The translations under genes and the position numbers were made by a program. From positions 36,984 through 100,983 of the forward strand of contig JAXGTD010000002.1 in NCBI GenBank assembly GCA_040775095.1: DNA of 64,000 nt, in the 5' to 3' direction. Positions 27,964 to 38,430 of this stretch are shown here, in pieces. This stretch comes from JAXGTD01 sp040775095 (GTDB taxonomy: Bacteria; Pseudomonadota; Gammaproteobacteria; Chromatiales; Chromatiaceae). Positions within the stretch are counted from its first letter, which is position 1, and each line of letters begins with the position of its first letter. A model generated the notes under the pieces. It had not been told where the DNA came from. It saw only the letters and a program-made list of their open reading frames with translations, and did not search any database.

Positions 27964-28082
27964 AGCCTCGGTCTGGGCGGCGGCGGGCGGATCGTGACGA
28001 GCATGTAGCGGGTGGCGCAGGGCACCTCGAGGAGAGCCCGGGCCAGCAACCCGCCGATTTATAACGTACTCTGGAGTCAACA

Positions 28083-29198
28083 ATGAATCGGGTCGGTTTC
28101 GTCGGGTGGCGCGGGATGGTGGGCTCGGTCCTGATGGATCGGATGCGCGAGGAGAACGATTTCGCGCGGATCGCCGAGCCCGTCTTCTTCAGTACCTCGC
28201 AGCAGGGTGAGCCCGGACCCGATGTCGGTCAGGGCCCGCACCCGCTGCGTGATGCCAGTGATCTGGATGCACTGGCGGCAATGGATGCCATCGTCACCTG
28301 CCAAGGTGGCGACTACACCACGGCGGTATTCGGGCCGCTGCGCGCCCGTGGCTGGAATGGCTACTGGATCGACGCCGCCTCGACCTTGCGCATGGTGCCG
28401 GAGAGCACCATCATTCTCGATCCGGTCAATCTCGATGTGATCGAGCGGGCGCTGGCCCAGGGTCGCCGCGACTTCATCGGTGGTAACTGCACGGTCAGCC
28501 TGATGCTGATGGCGGTCGGTGAGTTGCTGCGCCGCGATCTCGTCGAGTGGATCAGCGCAATGACCTATCAGGCCGCATCGGGTGCCGGCGCGCGCAATAT
28601 GCGCGAGCTGCTCAACCAGATGGGCGCGTTGCGCGACAGCGTCGCCGACCTGCTCGCCGAGCGCGACAGCCCGATCCTCGACATCGACCGGATCGTCACC
28701 CAGACGATGCGCGCCGATGCCTTCCCCGACGAGCTCTTCACCGTGCCCCTGGCCGGAAGTCTGATCCCCTGGATCGACAAGCAACTCGACAATGGCCAGA
28801 GCCGCGAGGAATGGAAGGGCGGGGCGGAGACCAACAAGATCCTCGGCCGGGGCCAAGATCCGATCCCAGTCGACGGTACCTGCGTGCGCATCGGGGCGAT
28901 GCGCTGCCATAGCCAGGGTCTGACCATCAAGCTCAAGCGCGATGTCCCCATCGACGAGATCACCGACATGCTCGCCGCTGGCAACGACTGGGTGTCCGTG
29001 GTCCCGAACGATCGGGACAAGACCATTGCCGCCTTGTCGCCGGCTGCCGTCACCGGGACACTGCAGGTGCCGGTTGGACGCCTGCGCAAGATGAGCATGG
29101 GGCCCACCTATCTCTCCGCCTTCACGGTCGGCGACCAGCTCTTATGGGGTGCCGCCGAGCCGCTGCGCCGGATGCTGGGGCTGCTGCTGGCGCGGTGA
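28083..29198 (+). CDS. asd: aspartate-semialdehyde dehydrogenase
   Basis: NADPH-dependent reduction of aspartyl phosphate to the semialdehyde, the branch point to lysine, methionine, threonine and diaminopimelate. The 371-aa length and sequence are of the proteobacterial enzyme type. [17 protein letters not shown] is the nucleotide-binding start, [12 protein letters not shown] carries catalytic Cys136, [14 protein letters not shown] follows, and [10 protein letters not shown] includes the catalytic His. The ATG at 28083 follows a GGAG site. leuB-asd-fimV-truA is a conserved gammaproteobacterial order. TATAAC at 28060 could be a -10, but it lies very close to the start. Confidence 0.97.
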   Translation: MNRVGFVGWRGMVGSVLMDRMREENDFARIAEPVFFSTSQQGEPGPDVGQGPHPLRDASDLDALAAMDAIVTCQGGDYTTAVFGPLRARGWNGYWIDAASTLRMVPESTIILDPVNLDVIERALAQGRRDFIGGNCTVSLMLMAVGELLRRDLVEWISAMTYQAASGAGARNMRELLNQMGALRDSVADLLAERDSPILDIDRIVTQTMRADAFPDELFTVPLAGSLIPWIDKQLDNGQSREEWKGGAETNKILGRGQDPIPVDGTCVRIGAMRCHSQGLTIKLKRDVPIDEITDMLAAGNDWVSVVPNDRDKTIAALSPAAVTGTLQVPVGRLRKMSMGPTYLSAFTVGDQLLWGAAEPLRRMLGLLLAR

Positions 29199-29510
29199 TC
29201 CGGGCCGGGCCCTTTCTGCCCGTTGCGTCACTGTTTTGATGTGCGGGTTTCGGGTAGAGTTACCCAATGGCGAATCCCGCTCGTGGCCAGCCCGCGACGG
29301 TCCCGATGCGCACCCTGAAGCGGCACCGCGGACCCGGCCACGGCGGATGTTGTGAGTGCATCATCATGCCCAAGCGCCCGACCGGAACAGGTCGCGCTTG
29401 CGTTTGCCGACCCTCACCGACGTTCCGGGCCCGCGTGCCGCCGGAGCGGGTTGAATCCCCACGACCTTGCCGAGAACCGCGGCGGGTTGCTGCTTCGACG
29501 AGGACGGAGG
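29199..29510. other. intergenic gap before fimV (312 bp)
   Basis: No gene seen. A small perfect stem GGGTA-GAGT-TACCC lies near 29253-29266 just after asd. I did not find a convincing promoter for fimV; TAGAGT overlapping this stem is the only -10-like element noticed. Confidence 0.45.
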
Positions 29511-32456
29511 ATGTTTCGCAAATCGATCCTGGCAACGACCCTGATCTTGCTTGTCGGATCCACGGACGTCTTTGCCCTCGGCCTTGGCGCGCTACGCACA
29601 CGTTCGGCGCTCAACCAGCCCTTCTTCGGCGAAATCGACCTGTTGGACGTGCAGTCCGACGAGATCGATGCGCTGAAGGTGGGGTTGGCGACGCCGGAGG
29701 CCTTCGACAAGGCCGGCGCCGACCGACCCCATTTCCTGACCCGGCTTCGGTTTACGCCGGTGGTGGCCCCGGACGGCCGGCCGGTGATCCAGATCGCCAG
29801 CCGGGAGCCCATGCGCGAGCCCTACCTTGACTTCCTCCTCGAGGTGGTCTGGCCTGGCGGCCGGCTGGTCAAGGAGTATGCGGTCCTGCTCGACCCGCCG
29901 GTCACGACGTCCCGGCGCGCACCACGCATCGCCCAGCCGGCCGTGGCGCCGCGGCCCGCGCCGCCGGCCCCGTCGCCCGTCAAGCGCGCATCACCGCCCC
30001 CGGTGGCCCCGGAGTCGACCGTTGCCGAGCCGGCGCCCAGGTCCCGGTTGCCATCTGCACCGCCACCCGAACCGGCCACCGCGCCGGTCGCCACCTCGCC
30101 CGGGTCGGTCCCGGGCGCCGGTGTGGACGTGCAGTTCCCGCTGCGCTACGGGCCGGTGCCCTCCGGTGCCGGGCTGTGGCGGATTGCGCGCAGTCTTGCC
30201 CCGCCGGGCGCGACCGTCGCGCAGACGGCGATGGCGCTCTATCGCAACAGCCAGGACGCCTTTGTGCGGGGAAACATCAACAAGTTGCGAGTCGGTACCG
30301 AGCTGGTTGTCCCGAGCCGCGAAGCGCTGTTCGCCCTCGACCCGGACGAGGCCGAGCGCCAACTCGGTGACGCGGTCGCCGGGCGCAGCGTCACATCGAA
30401 GCCGATCGTCGATGCCGCGGCCGGCGCCGCCGAGGCGAAGCTGACCATCGCGGGTGCGCCGGCGGGACCGTCCTCGGAGCCGGCGCCTGGCGCAACCGGC
30501 ACCGTCCCGGTCCCCGGGGCCGGGACGAGCGCGTCGCCGCAAGACGTCGGCGGGGGCGAGGCCGAAGTGGGGGCAGGGGGAGAGGCCGGGACCGAGACCG
30601 GCATCGAAGCCGATCTCCTGCTGATGCGTGAGGCCAGTGAGGCGAATCGGCAGGAGGCCGCCGAGCTGCGGGAACGCATCCTCGATCTGGAGACCCAATT
30701 AGGGGATATCCGGCGTTTGCTGGAACTGCGAACGGAACAACTCGCGCAGCTGCAGCCGGGCCCTGCCCTGAGCGAATCCGCACCGGATGAGGCGCCATCG
30801 GCGGACGATACTGGGCCGTCCGAGCGGGCCGGAGACGGCGAGGCCGCCACCGAAGCGATGGGGGAGGCTGCTCCAGCGCCGGCGGGATCGGTCGCGGCGC
30901 AGGCGTCGGGGGCCGTCGCCGACCTGTCGGTCGAGCAAGTGGACGAGGTGCAGGTAGAGGGGCCGAGTCCCCGGCAATCCGAGGCCGGAGTTGAGCCGTC
31001 CGCTGGTCTGCCGGCCGAGTCCACGGTGCCGGAGGGCGAGGCTGACACCGCGTCCCCGGGCTTGCTCGCGTCGCTCTCGCGCATACTGCCAGCCTGGCTG
31101 CTCGCGGTGGTGGGCGGTGTCGTGCTGATCGGTGGCCTGGGTCTGCTGGCCGTGCGTCGGCGTCGTGCCGTCGCGTCCCCGTCCAGCGACAGTCTGATCC
31201 TGGACCTCTCCGAGGAGGTTGAGCCAGAGCCGCCATCGCCGGCGTCGGCGCCAGCCCCCGAAACGGGGACTGAATCCGGCGAACCGCGCGCGCGCCAGTC
31301 GGGGCCAGGAGGGGGGGGTGCCACAGAGGGCGGCACCGAGGCCGAGGCGCCCGCCGCGTCGGCCCAGGGCATCGCCGAGGCCCGATCGCTGCAGAGCGAG
31401 ACCCAGGATTCCGACGTCATTGCAGAGGCCGACATCTTTATCCTCTACGGACGGTATCGGGAGGCGGAATCCCTGCTGCTCGAGGAACTGGAGAACGCAC
31501 CGGCCAGGGCGGACGTGAAATACAAGCTCGCCGAGGCCTACATGGCCGATGGAAACCGACAGGCGCTCGCCGCGCTCGTCGCGCGCATGCGCCAGGCGGG
31601 TGATGCGCAGTACGATTCGAGCCGGTGGGAGACCATCCTCGAGGCCCTGACCGAGCCACCAGCCCCAACCGATGCCACCGCGCCTGGGAAGACCGCGGCC
31701 CCGGACCCGGAGACTGGCGTTGGCGTTGACATCGACAAAGGGATGGAATCATCCGCCGCGTCGGAGCCTGTCGCGGAAGGGGTCGAGCCGGACGCGGCCG
31801 CTCGCCGGATGGATCGGACCGCCCCGGGCCCGGGACCGGTGCCCTCGAGCGCACCGCCGGAGCCCGGGGACTCCTGGTTCCTCGGTGCCGAGGACACGGA
31901 GCTGGACTTGCACGACCTGGATGCGCTTGGCCCGATCGACAGCGGCACGTCCACGGCCTCCCGGTCTCCGGCCTCGCCGCCGCCGAGCCTCGACTCGGAC
32001 GATGATCTGGACATTGACCTGGACGGCTTGAACGACCTGGACGCGGCCGGCAATGCCGATTCGGAGTTGGATCTATCGGTTCAGGTCGTCAATGTCGACG
32101 ATCTGGAAACGGACCTGGCCTCGGGGCTCGGCGCGGAACCCGAGTCGCCCTCGAGCGCGCCCCGGGCCGAACCGGCCCCGGCGCCGGTCGCCGCCCCGCA
32201 TCTGCCTGGTGCGCCGCCGGTCGTCCCCGACCTGAGCGCGATTGAGGTGGCCGAAAGTGCCGACGAGGACGGGGCGCCCCAGTGGGGTGTGGACACCGGC
32301 CTCTGGGATGAGGTGTCCACCAAGCTGGATCTCGCGCGCGCGTACGTCGAGATGGACGATGCCGAGGCCGCGCGCGCGATACTCGAAGAGGTCATCGAGG
32401 AAGGTAACGAAGAACAGCAGGGACTGGCTCGGGAACTGTTGAAGACGATGGCATGA
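29511..32456 (+). CDS. fimV: FimV-family motility/type IV pilus assembly protein
   Basis: Large inner-membrane protein of 981 aa that in Pseudomonas links peptidoglycan to type IV pilus, secretion and chemosensory functions. The order is a signal peptide (residues 1-23, cut after FALG), then the FimV N-terminal domain (LGALRTRSALNQPFFGEIDLL). A proline-rich linker and a LysM-like region near 205-270 follow. A coiled coil lies at about 370-410 (EASEANRQEAAELRERILDLE), a membrane helix at about 525-547, and a long acidic cytoplasmic part. The C-terminal FimV TPR motif is LDLARAYVEMDDAEAARAILEEV. The middle is rich in Ala, Pro, Glu and Gly. The ATG at 29511 is chosen because the signal peptide begins there. 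Confidence 0.9.
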   Translation: MFRKSILATTLILLVGSTDVFALGLGALRTRSALNQPFFGEIDLLDVQSDEIDALKVGLATPEAFDKAGADRPHFLTRLRFTPVVAPDGRPVIQIASREPMREPYLDFLLEVVWPGGRLVKEYAVLLDPPVTTSRRAPRIAQPAVAPRPAPPAPSPVKRASPPPVAPESTVAEPAPRSRLPSAPPPEPATAPVATSPGSVPGAGVDVQFPLRYGPVPSGAGLWRIARSLAPPGATVAQTAMALYRNSQDAFVRGNINKLRVGTELVVPSREALFALDPDEAERQLGDAVAGRSVTSKPIVDAAAGAAEAKLTIAGAPAGPSSEPAPGATGTVPVPGAGTSASPQDVGGGEAEVGAGGEAGTETGIEADLLLMREASEANRQEAAELRERILDLETQLGDIRRLLELRTEQLAQLQPGPALSESAPDEAPSADDTGPSERAGDGEAATEAMGEAAPAPAGSVAAQASGAVADLSVEQVDEVQVEGPSPRQSEAGVEPSAGLPAESTVPEGEADTASPGLLASLSRILPAWLLAVVGGVVLIGGLGLLAVRRRRAVASPSSDSLILDLSEEVEPEPPSPASAPAPETGTESGEPRARQSGPGGGGATEGGTEAEAPAASAQGIAEARSLQSETQDSDVIAEADIFILYGRYREAESLLLEELENAPARADVKYKLAEAYMADGNRQALAALVARMRQAGDAQYDSSRWETILEALTEPPAPTDATAPGKTAAPDPETGVGVDIDKGMESSAASEPVAEGVEPDAAARRMDRTAPGPGPVPSSAPPEPGDSWFLGAEDTELDLHDLDALGPIDSGTSTASRSPASPPPSLDSDDDLDIDLDGLNDLDAAGNADSELDLSVQVVNVDDLETDLASGLGAEPESPSSAPRAEPAPAPVAAPHLPGAPPVVPDLSAIEVAESADEDGAPQWGVDTGLWDEVSTKLDLARAYVEMDDAEAARAILEEVIEEGNEEQQGLARELLKTMA

Positions 32457-32518
32457 GACGGGCGGCCACAACCCGGTTGTCGGCGATGTCTTGTCGGCGC
32501 GTTGGATGACCGTCCCAG

Positions 32519-33373
32519 GTGTCTGCTGAACGATCTTGCGGGAACGAGCCTGCCCCGTCGGCCACGGCGGCGTTCGCACCGGTGCGCATCGCCATGGGCC
32601 TGGAGTACGATGGCAGTGGCTACAGTGGTTGGCAGGTGCAGCATCACGCGGAGACCGTACAGGCCCGCGTCCAGGAGGCGGTCGCCCGCGTCGCCGATCA
32701 CCCGGTCACTCTGCACTGCGCCGGACGCACCGATGCCGGTGTCCATGCCCTCGGCCAGATCGTCCATTTCGACAGCGTGGCACGCCGGTCGGCACGCTCC
32801 TGGCTGCTCGGCACCAACGCGAATCTGCCGGCGGACATCGCGGTGCGCTGGGCGATGCCGGTCCCCCCCGAGTTCCATGCCCGTTTCAGTGCCTTTGCCC
32901 GACATTACCGCTATCTGATCCTCTGTCGAAACGCCCGCTCCGCGTTGTTGCGCGACCGGGCCGTCTGGACCCATCGGCCGTTGGACGTCGAGCGCATGCA
33001 AAGGGCCGCGCGCGTTTTGGTCGGTCGGCATGACTTCTCCAGCTTCCGGGCGCTCGGCTGTCAGGCCAAGAGCCCGGTGCGCCAGATCCACTATCTGCGC
33101 CTGGAGCGTCAGGGCGACCTGATCGAGCTGGGCGTCGGCGCCGATGGCTTCCTCCACCACATGGTGCGCAACATCGCTGGCGTATTATTGGCCGTTGGCC
33201 GCGGAGACGCGCCCGAGGACTGGACCGCGCGCTTGCTTCAGACCCGGGATCGAACCAAGGGTGGCGTGACCGCGCCACCGCAGGGGCTGTATCTGGCTCG
33301 CGTCGACTATCCCGTGCACTTCGGCGTGCCGTCGCCCCCGATGGACCGCTTTGCCGCCGGCATTCGCCTCTGA
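32519..33373 (+). CDS. truA: tRNA pseudouridine(38-40) synthase
   Basis: Isomerises uridines 38-40 in the tRNA anticodon stem. The catalytic aspartate (about residue 72) lies in CAGRTDAGVHA. The family N-terminal strand is GLEYDGSGYSGWQ, with FHARFSAFARHYRY and HHMVRNIAGVLLAVG further on. The GTG at 32519 gives 284 aa. A second in-frame GTG at 32582 or ATG at 32594 would remove a 21-25 residue Ala-rich extension and fit many homologues equally well, so the exact start is uncertain. It lies 62 bp after fimV and 45 bp before trpF, in the usual truA-trpF order. Confidence 0.95.
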   Translation: MSAERSCGNEPAPSATAAFAPVRIAMGLEYDGSGYSGWQVQHHAETVQARVQEAVARVADHPVTLHCAGRTDAGVHALGQIVHFDSVARRSARSWLLGTNANLPADIAVRWAMPVPPEFHARFSAFARHYRYLILCRNARSALLRDRAVWTHRPLDVERMQRAARVLVGRHDFSSFRALGCQAKSPVRQIHYLRLERQGDLIELGVGADGFLHHMVRNIAGVLLAVGRGDAPEDWTARLLQTRDRTKGGVTAPPQGLYLARVDYPVHFGVPSPPMDRFAAGIRL

Positions 33374-33418
33374 ACGCTTGATTCTCCGCGGGACAATGAT
33401 CAATTGGTTGCACGAAAG

Positions 33419-34048
33419 ATGAGAACCCGGGTTAAGATTTGCGGTCTGACCCGCGAGCAGGACGTGACGGCCGCCGTGGCCTTGGGGGTCGACGCGATCG
33501 GACTGGTCTTCTACGCGCCCAGTCCGCGCGCGGTCGATCCGCGGCAGGCGGCACGGCTGGTGTCGCTGGTGCCGGCCTTCGTGACGGTGGTTGGGCTCTT
33601 CGTCGATCCGAGCGCCGATGAGGTTCACCGCGTGCTTGAGCACGTCCCGCTGGGGGCGCTGCAGTTCCATGGCCATGAGCCGCCGGAGGACTGCGCCCTG
33701 TTCCGTCGGCCCTGGATCAAGGCGATTGCGGTGCGCGATGGCATCGACCTCGATCACGAGGCCGCGCGCTACGCCGGCGCCTCGTCGCTGCTGCTCGATA
33801 CCTTCGACCCCGCGCTCGCGGGTGGTACTGGCCGGCGCTTCGACTGGGGTCGGGTACCACCGGAACTGGCGCCGCGCATCGTCCTCGCCGGTGGTCTCGA
33901 CGCCGGCAACGTGGCCGAGGCGATCGTCCGCGTCCGACCCCATGCGGTGGACGTGAGCGGCGGCGTCGAGTCCGCCAAGGGCATCAAGGACCAGGTAAAA
34001 ATGAGCCAATTCATGCAAGGGGTACGCGATGGCGACCAGACCCGATGA
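33419..34048 (+). CDS. trpF: phosphoribosylanthranilate isomerase
   Basis: Amadori rearrangement of phosphoribosylanthranilate in tryptophan synthesis; single-domain TIM barrel of 209 aa. Signatures are [28 protein letters not shown] with the catalytic Cys, LQFHGHE, and [20 protein letters not shown] with the catalytic Asp. The phosphate-binding ends are [10 protein letters not shown] and [14 protein letters not shown]. The ATG at 33419 is preferred over a TTG five codons upstream. Its 3' end overlaps trpB by 20 bases, so trpF, trpB and trpA form a tightly coupled unit. The other trp genes are not in the window, a split arrangement common in gammaproteobacteria. Confidence 0.96.
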   Translation: MRTRVKICGLTREQDVTAAVALGVDAIGLVFYAPSPRAVDPRQAARLVSLVPAFVTVVGLFVDPSADEVHRVLEHVPLGALQFHGHEPPEDCALFRRPWIKAIAVRDGIDLDHEAARYAGASSLLLDTFDPALAGGTGRRFDWGRVPPELAPRIVLAGGLDAGNVAEAIVRVRPHAVDVSGGVESAKGIKDQVKMSQFMQGVRDGDQTR

Positions 34049-35252
34049 CATCTCCCAGGGCTACCATATGCCCGATGCCAATGGCCACTTCGGACCCTAC
34101 GGGGGTGTGTTCGTCCCCGAGACGCTGATGCATCCGCTCGAAGAGCTGCGCCATGCCTACGAACGCTACCTGGGCGACCCGGATTTCGTGCGCGAGCTCG
34201 ATGACGACCTGCGCGACTACGTCGGCCGGCCCTCACCGGTCTATCACGCCGGGCGCTGGAGTCGGGAGTTGGGCGGTGCCCAGATCTACCTCAAGCGTGA
34301 GGACCTCAACCATACCGGCGCCCACAAGGTCAACAACACGGTCGGGCAGGCCCTGCTGGCGCGGCGCATGGGCAAGACCCGCATCATCGCGGAGACCGGC
34401 GCGGGCCAGCATGGTGTCGCATCGGCGACCGTGGCGGCCCGCATGGGCCTGAAGTGCGTGGTCTACATGGGCGAGGTCGACGTCGCGCGACAAGAGGCCA
34501 ATGTCTACCGGATGCGACTGCTCGGCGCCGAGGTCGTCTCGGTGACATCGGGCTCGCGCACGCTCAAGGATGCGCTCAACGAGGCCATGCGCGACTGGGT
34601 CACCAACGTCGACGACACCTTCTACATCATCGGCACGGTCGCGGGCCCGCATCCCTATCCGGCAATGGTGCGCGACTTCCAGTCCGTGATTGGCCGCGAG
34701 GCCCGCGCGCAGATGATCGATCGCACCGGGCGCCTTCCCGATGCGCTCGTGGCCTGCGTCGGGGGTGGCTCGAATGCAATCGGGCTGTTCTATCCGTTCA
34801 TCGACGATCGCGAGGTCGCCATCTATGGTGTCGAGGCCGCCGGTGACGGGCTCGATACCGGACGCCATGCAGCGCCACTGTGTGCGGGTGCCCCGGGCGT
34901 GCTGCACGGCAATCGCACCTACCTGATGGAGGATCGCGATGGCCAGATCATCGAGACCCATTCGATCTCTGCCGGGCTCGACTACCCGGGTGTCGGTCCC
35001 GAGCACGCCTGGCTCAAGGACAGTGGCCGTGCCCGCTACGATGCGGTGACCGATACGGAGGCCTTGGCCGCGTTCCACGCCCTGACGCAGGTCGAAGGGA
35101 TCATCCCGGCGCTGGAGACAAGTCACGCGTTGGCCTATGCCGCAAAGCTGGCGCCGACCATGCGCAAGGACCAGACCATTCTGGTCAACCTCTCCGGCCG
35201 GGGTGACAAGGATATGCACACGGTCGCTCAACTCGACGGAATCAAGCTGTGA
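34029..35252 (+). CDS. trpB: tryptophan synthase beta chain
   Basis: PLP enzyme that condenses indole with serine; 407 aa. The Schiff-base lysine is Lys100 in [11 protein letters not shown]. Also present are [13 protein letters not shown] at the N-terminus, [13 protein letters not shown], the phosphate-binding [11 protein letters not shown] and the C-terminal LSGRGDKDM. The ATG at 34029 lies inside the end of trpF. The stop overlaps the trpA GTG by four bases, giving equimolar coupling of the alpha and beta chains of the synthase complex. Confidence 0.98.
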   Translation: MATRPDDISQGYHMPDANGHFGPYGGVFVPETLMHPLEELRHAYERYLGDPDFVRELDDDLRDYVGRPSPVYHAGRWSRELGGAQIYLKREDLNHTGAHKVNNTVGQALLARRMGKTRIIAETGAGQHGVASATVAARMGLKCVVYMGEVDVARQEANVYRMRLLGAEVVSVTSGSRTLKDALNEAMRDWVTNVDDTFYIIGTVAGPHPYPAMVRDFQSVIGREARAQMIDRTGRLPDALVACVGGGSNAIGLFYPFIDDREVAIYGVEAAGDGLDTGRHAAPLCAGAPGVLHGNRTYLMEDRDGQIIETHSISAGLDYPGVGPEHAWLKDSGRARYDAVTDTEALAAFHALTQVEGIIPALETSHALAYAAKLAPTMRKDQTILVNLSGRGDKDMHTVAQLDGIKL

Positions 35253-36067
35253 GCCGAATTGCTGGAATGTTCGCCCGCGCGCGCGCCGCGGGCCGCACCG
35301 CGTTGGTGCCCTTTGTCACCGCCGGCGACCCTGTCCCCGGTGTCACGGTGCCGCTGATGCACCGCATGGTCGCCGCGGGGGCGGACCTGATCGAGCTCGG
35401 CGTGCCGTTCTCCGACCCCATTGCCGACGGTCCGGTGATCCAGCGTGCCACCGAGCGGGCGCTGGCCCAGGGCGTCACCCTGACCGATGTGCTCGCCATG
35501 GTGCGCGCCTTTCGGGAGGGGGACAGCGAGACCCCGGTCGTGCTGATGGGCTACCTCAATCCCATCGAGGTGATGGGCTACGAGCGCTTTGCCGACGCCG
35601 CCCGTGATGCCGGCGTCGATGGTGCCCTGGTGGTGGACGTGCCGCCGGAGGAGGGCCAGGATCTGGTCGCCGCGCTGCGGGCCCGGGGGCTGGACCTGGT
35701 CTACCTGTTGGCGCCCACCTCCGATGCCGGGCGCATCGGCCGGATCGGGGCGGTGGCATCGGGATTCGTCTACTATGTCTCGGTCAAGGGCGTTACCGGC
35801 GCCGGTAACCTCGATGTCGCCAGTGTCGCGGACAAGCTCGCGGCCATCCGGGCGCAGATCCAGGTGCCCGTGGGTGTCGGGTTCGGCATCAAGGATGCGG
35901 CCACCGCCGCCCGGGTGGCGGGCATCGCCGATGCCGTCATCGTCGGCAGTGCGATCGTCTCCCGCATCGAGCAGCTGCGCGACCAACCAGGGCAAATAGC
36001 TGATGTCGTGGGCGAATTTCTTGGCGAGTTGCGCACGGCCATCGACAGCGCGCGCGACGGACAATGA
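35249..36067 (+). CDS. trpA: tryptophan synthase alpha chain
   Basis: Cleaves indole-3-glycerol phosphate; TIM barrel of 272 aa that docks on TrpB and channels indole. Catalytic Glu49 lies in [16 protein letters not shown] and the catalytic Asp in [17 protein letters not shown] and VGFGIKD are the phosphate-binding and loop-6 regions. It starts with GTG overlapping the trpB stop. accD follows after 31 bp, the common trpA-accD-folC order. Confidence 0.98.
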   Translation: MSRIAGMFARARAAGRTALVPFVTAGDPVPGVTVPLMHRMVAAGADLIELGVPFSDPIADGPVIQRATERALAQGVTLTDVLAMVRAFREGDSETPVVLMGYLNPIEVMGYERFADAARDAGVDGALVVDVPPEEGQDLVAALRARGLDLVYLLAPTSDAGRIGRIGAVASGFVYYVSVKGVTGAGNLDVASVADKLAAIRAQIQVPVGVGFGIKDAATAARVAGIADAVIVGSAIVSRIEQLRDQPGQIADVVGEFLGELRTAIDSARDGQ

Positions 36068-36098
36068 CATGGCTGAGAGAAGCCCGGGGAGAGATGCG

Positions 36099-36968
36099 AT
36101 GAGCTGGTTCGAAAAGTTGATCCCAAGCCGGATCAAGATCGAGTCGAGCAACAAGCGGACCGTGCCCGAGGGGCTCTGGGCCAAGTGTCCGGGCTGTGGT
36201 GCCGTGCTCTATCGCGCCGAGTTGGAGCGCAATCTCGAGGTGTGTCCCAAGTGCAATCACCATAACCGCATCGGGGCAAGGCGCCGACTCGATGTGTTTC
36301 TCGACGAGAGCCCCCGCGAAGAGATCGGCGCCGAGCTCGAGTCGATCGATCCGCTGCGGTTCAAGGACCTGAAGAAGTATAAGGACCGGATCACGCAGGC
36401 GCAGAAGCAGACCAGCGAGAAAGAGGCGCTGCTGGTCATGCGCGGGCAGCTCAAGGGTGCGCCCTGTGTTGCCACCGCGTTCGAGTTCGGCTTTATGGGT
36501 GGGTCGATGGGCTCGGTTGTCGGCGAGCGCTTCGTGCGTGGCGTGGATGCGGCAATCGCGCTCGGCGCACCGATGGTCTGCTTCTCGGCCAGCGGCGGTG
36601 CGCGGATGCAGGAGTCGCTGTTCTCGCTGTTGCAGATGGCCAAGACCAGCGCGGCGTTGGGACAGTTGCGCCAGCGGGGGCTGCCCTTCATCTCGGTGAT
36701 GACCGATCCGACCATGGGCGGTGTCTCGGCGAGCCTGGCGATGTTGGGCGACATCCATCTCGCCGAGCCAAATGCACTCATCGGTTTCGCGGGACCACGC
36801 GTGATTGAGCAGACGGTGCGCGAGACCCTGCCCGAGGGCTTCCAGCGCAGCGAATTCCTGCTCGACCATGGCGCACTGGATCAGATCTGCGACCGCCGCG
36901 ACCTGCGTGAGCGGATTGCGGACCTGATTGCGATGCTGATGCGCCGTCCACGTCCCACGTCTGTCTGA
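36099..36968 (+). CDS. accD: acetyl-CoA carboxylase carboxyltransferase subunit beta
   Basis: Beta half of the carboxyltransferase that makes malonyl-CoA, acting with AccA. The N-terminal zinc ribbon has Cys30, 33, 49 and 52 (CPGC, CPKC). The crotonase-like core follows, with [29 protein letters not shown] and [13 protein letters not shown] forming the CoA and carboxybiotin site. The 289-aa length fits. The start at 36099 ([12 protein letters not shown]) is the family start and has GGGGAGAG upstream; an upstream in-frame extension overlapping trpA is rejected. folC follows after 113 bp. Confidence 0.97.
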   Translation: MSWFEKLIPSRIKIESSNKRTVPEGLWAKCPGCGAVLYRAELERNLEVCPKCNHHNRIGARRRLDVFLDESPREEIGAELESIDPLRFKDLKKYKDRITQAQKQTSEKEALLVMRGQLKGAPCVATAFEFGFMGGSMGSVVGERFVRGVDAAIALGAPMVCFSASGGARMQESLFSLLQMAKTSAALGQLRQRGLPFISVMTDPTMGGVSASLAMLGDIHLAEPNALIGFAGPRVIEQTVRETLPEGFQRSEFLLDHGALDQICDRRDLRERIADLIAMLMRRPRPTSV

Positions 36969-37081
36969 TCCAGGGGCCGTGACGAGGCAGCCCCGCGACG
37001 GGAACCCGCTCTGTCCGGACAGCGCGTGGTCGCACCCGCGCCGCGCCGGCCGCGCGCGCGCTTGCCTCTGACCCGTCCGCG

Positions 37082-38383
37082 ATGCGATTCGACAATCTGG
37101 CGGACTGGTTGCGCTGGCAGGAGACCCTGCACCCGCGTCGTATCGACCTGCGCCTGGAACGTGTGGGCGGTGTCTGGGCGCGGCTCGGGCCGCGGACCTT
37201 TCCGGCGCCGGTCATTACCGTTGGCGGCACGAACGGGAAGGGCTCCTGTGTCGCCTATCTCGATGCCTGGTTTCGTGCCGCCGGTTACCGCAGCTGCGCC
37301 TACACCTCGCCCCACCTGCTGCGCTACAACGAGCGGGTGCGGATCCATGGAGTCGACGCCACCGATGAGGCGCTCTGCGAGAGCTTTGCCCGCATCGACG
37401 CCGTCCGCGGCAATGCGGCGCTGACCTATTTCGAGCTCGGCACGCTCGCGGCGCTCGACCTGTTCGTGCGCTCGAAGCCGGATGTCGTCATTCTGGAGGT
37501 CGGACTTGGCGGGCGCCTGGACGCGGTCAACATCCTGGACCCGGACGTCGCGCTGGTGACGAGTATCGGGCGCGATCACACCGCCTGGCTCGGGGACGAG
37601 CCGGACCAGATCGCATTCGAGAAGGCGGGCATCTTCCGCGCTGACAGACCGGCCGTCATCGGCAGTCGCCAGGTGCCGCCTCGGCTGCGTGGCCGCGCCG
37701 AGGAGCTCGGCGCGCGGGTGCTGCAGCTCGGGAGCGAGTTCGACTGGCGGGTAGACGGGGCGGGAGAGGTGGGGGGCAACGGCGGGGCCTGGTCCTGGAA
37801 TGGCCCGGATGGCGCGCTGCGCTCGGCCTTGCCGGCCCCGGCGCTACGTGGACAGTTCCAATATGACAACGCGGCCGCGGCCCTCTGCGCGGCGGAATGC
37901 CTCGCCCATCGTCTGCCCCTGCCCAATGCCGCGGTGCGCCAGGGTCTGCACCGCGTGAGGCTGGAGGGGCGTTTCTCCGTGCTCCCCGGTCCGGTGACAC
38001 GCATCCTCGATGTTGCGCACCACGTGGAGGCCGCGCGCGCGCTCGCGTCGAATCTGGCCCGGCTGCGCTGCGAGGGCACACGCCACGCGGTCTTTTCATT
38101 GCTCGCCGACAAGGACGCAGTCGGCATCGTGGCGGTGCTCGCGCCGCTCATTGATCAGTGGCACCTGGCCGAGGCCCCGGGAGATCGCGCAACGCCACTC
38201 GCGCGGTTGCTCGAAGCCGTCGGGAGCTCGGCTCCCGCCCGCGCGCCCGTTACCTACGCCAGCCTGGGGCAGGCCTGTGCCGGGGCATTGGACGCGGCCA
38301 GGCCTGGCGACTGCCTGCTCGTCTTCGGCTCATTCGTGACCGTCGAAGCTGCCCTGCGCAACCCCGGGTTCGCTCCTGTATAA
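37082..38383 (+). CDS. folC: dihydrofolate synthase/folylpolyglutamate synthase
   Basis: Mur-ligase-type ATPase that adds glutamate to dihydropteroate and to folates; 433 aa. The P-loop is ITVGGTNGKGS (about residues 46-54), followed by YTSPHLLRYNERVRI, VILEVGLGGRLDAVN and SIGRDHTAWLG. One oddity is that the C-terminal-domain motif usually read DVAHNPxAA is DVAHHVEAA here, with His314 at the conserved Asn and Val at the Pro. The rest of the site looks intact and the gene is in its standard place, so it is probably functional. Its last codons contain the -10 of the next transcription unit. Confidence 0.94.
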   Translation: MRFDNLADWLRWQETLHPRRIDLRLERVGGVWARLGPRTFPAPVITVGGTNGKGSCVAYLDAWFRAAGYRSCAYTSPHLLRYNERVRIHGVDATDEALCESFARIDAVRGNAALTYFELGTLAALDLFVRSKPDVVILEVGLGGRLDAVNILDPDVALVTSIGRDHTAWLGDEPDQIAFEKAGIFRADRPAVIGSRQVPPRLRGRAEELGARVLQLGSEFDWRVDGAGEVGGNGGAWSWNGPDGALRSALPAPALRGQFQYDNAAAALCAAECLAHRLPLPNAAVRQGLHRVRLEGRFSVLPGPVTRILDVAHHVEAARALASNLARLRCEGTRHAVFSLLADKDAVGIVAVLAPLIDQWHLAEAPGDRATPLARLLEAVGSSAPARAPVTYASLGQACAGALDAARPGDCLLVFGSFVTVEAALRNPGFAPV

Positions 38384-38384
38384 T
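38379..38384 (+). promoter_or_regulatory. consensus -10 element before dedD
   Basis: A perfect TATAAT overlaps the folC stop codon, 47 bases before the dedD ATG. No good -35 was seen at 16-18 bases. It probably starts the dedD-cvpA(-purF) unit. Confidence 0.45.
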
Positions 38385-38430
38385 TGCACCCCATCATGAT
38401 TAGGCCACCGATTACGGAGCGTGCACACTG

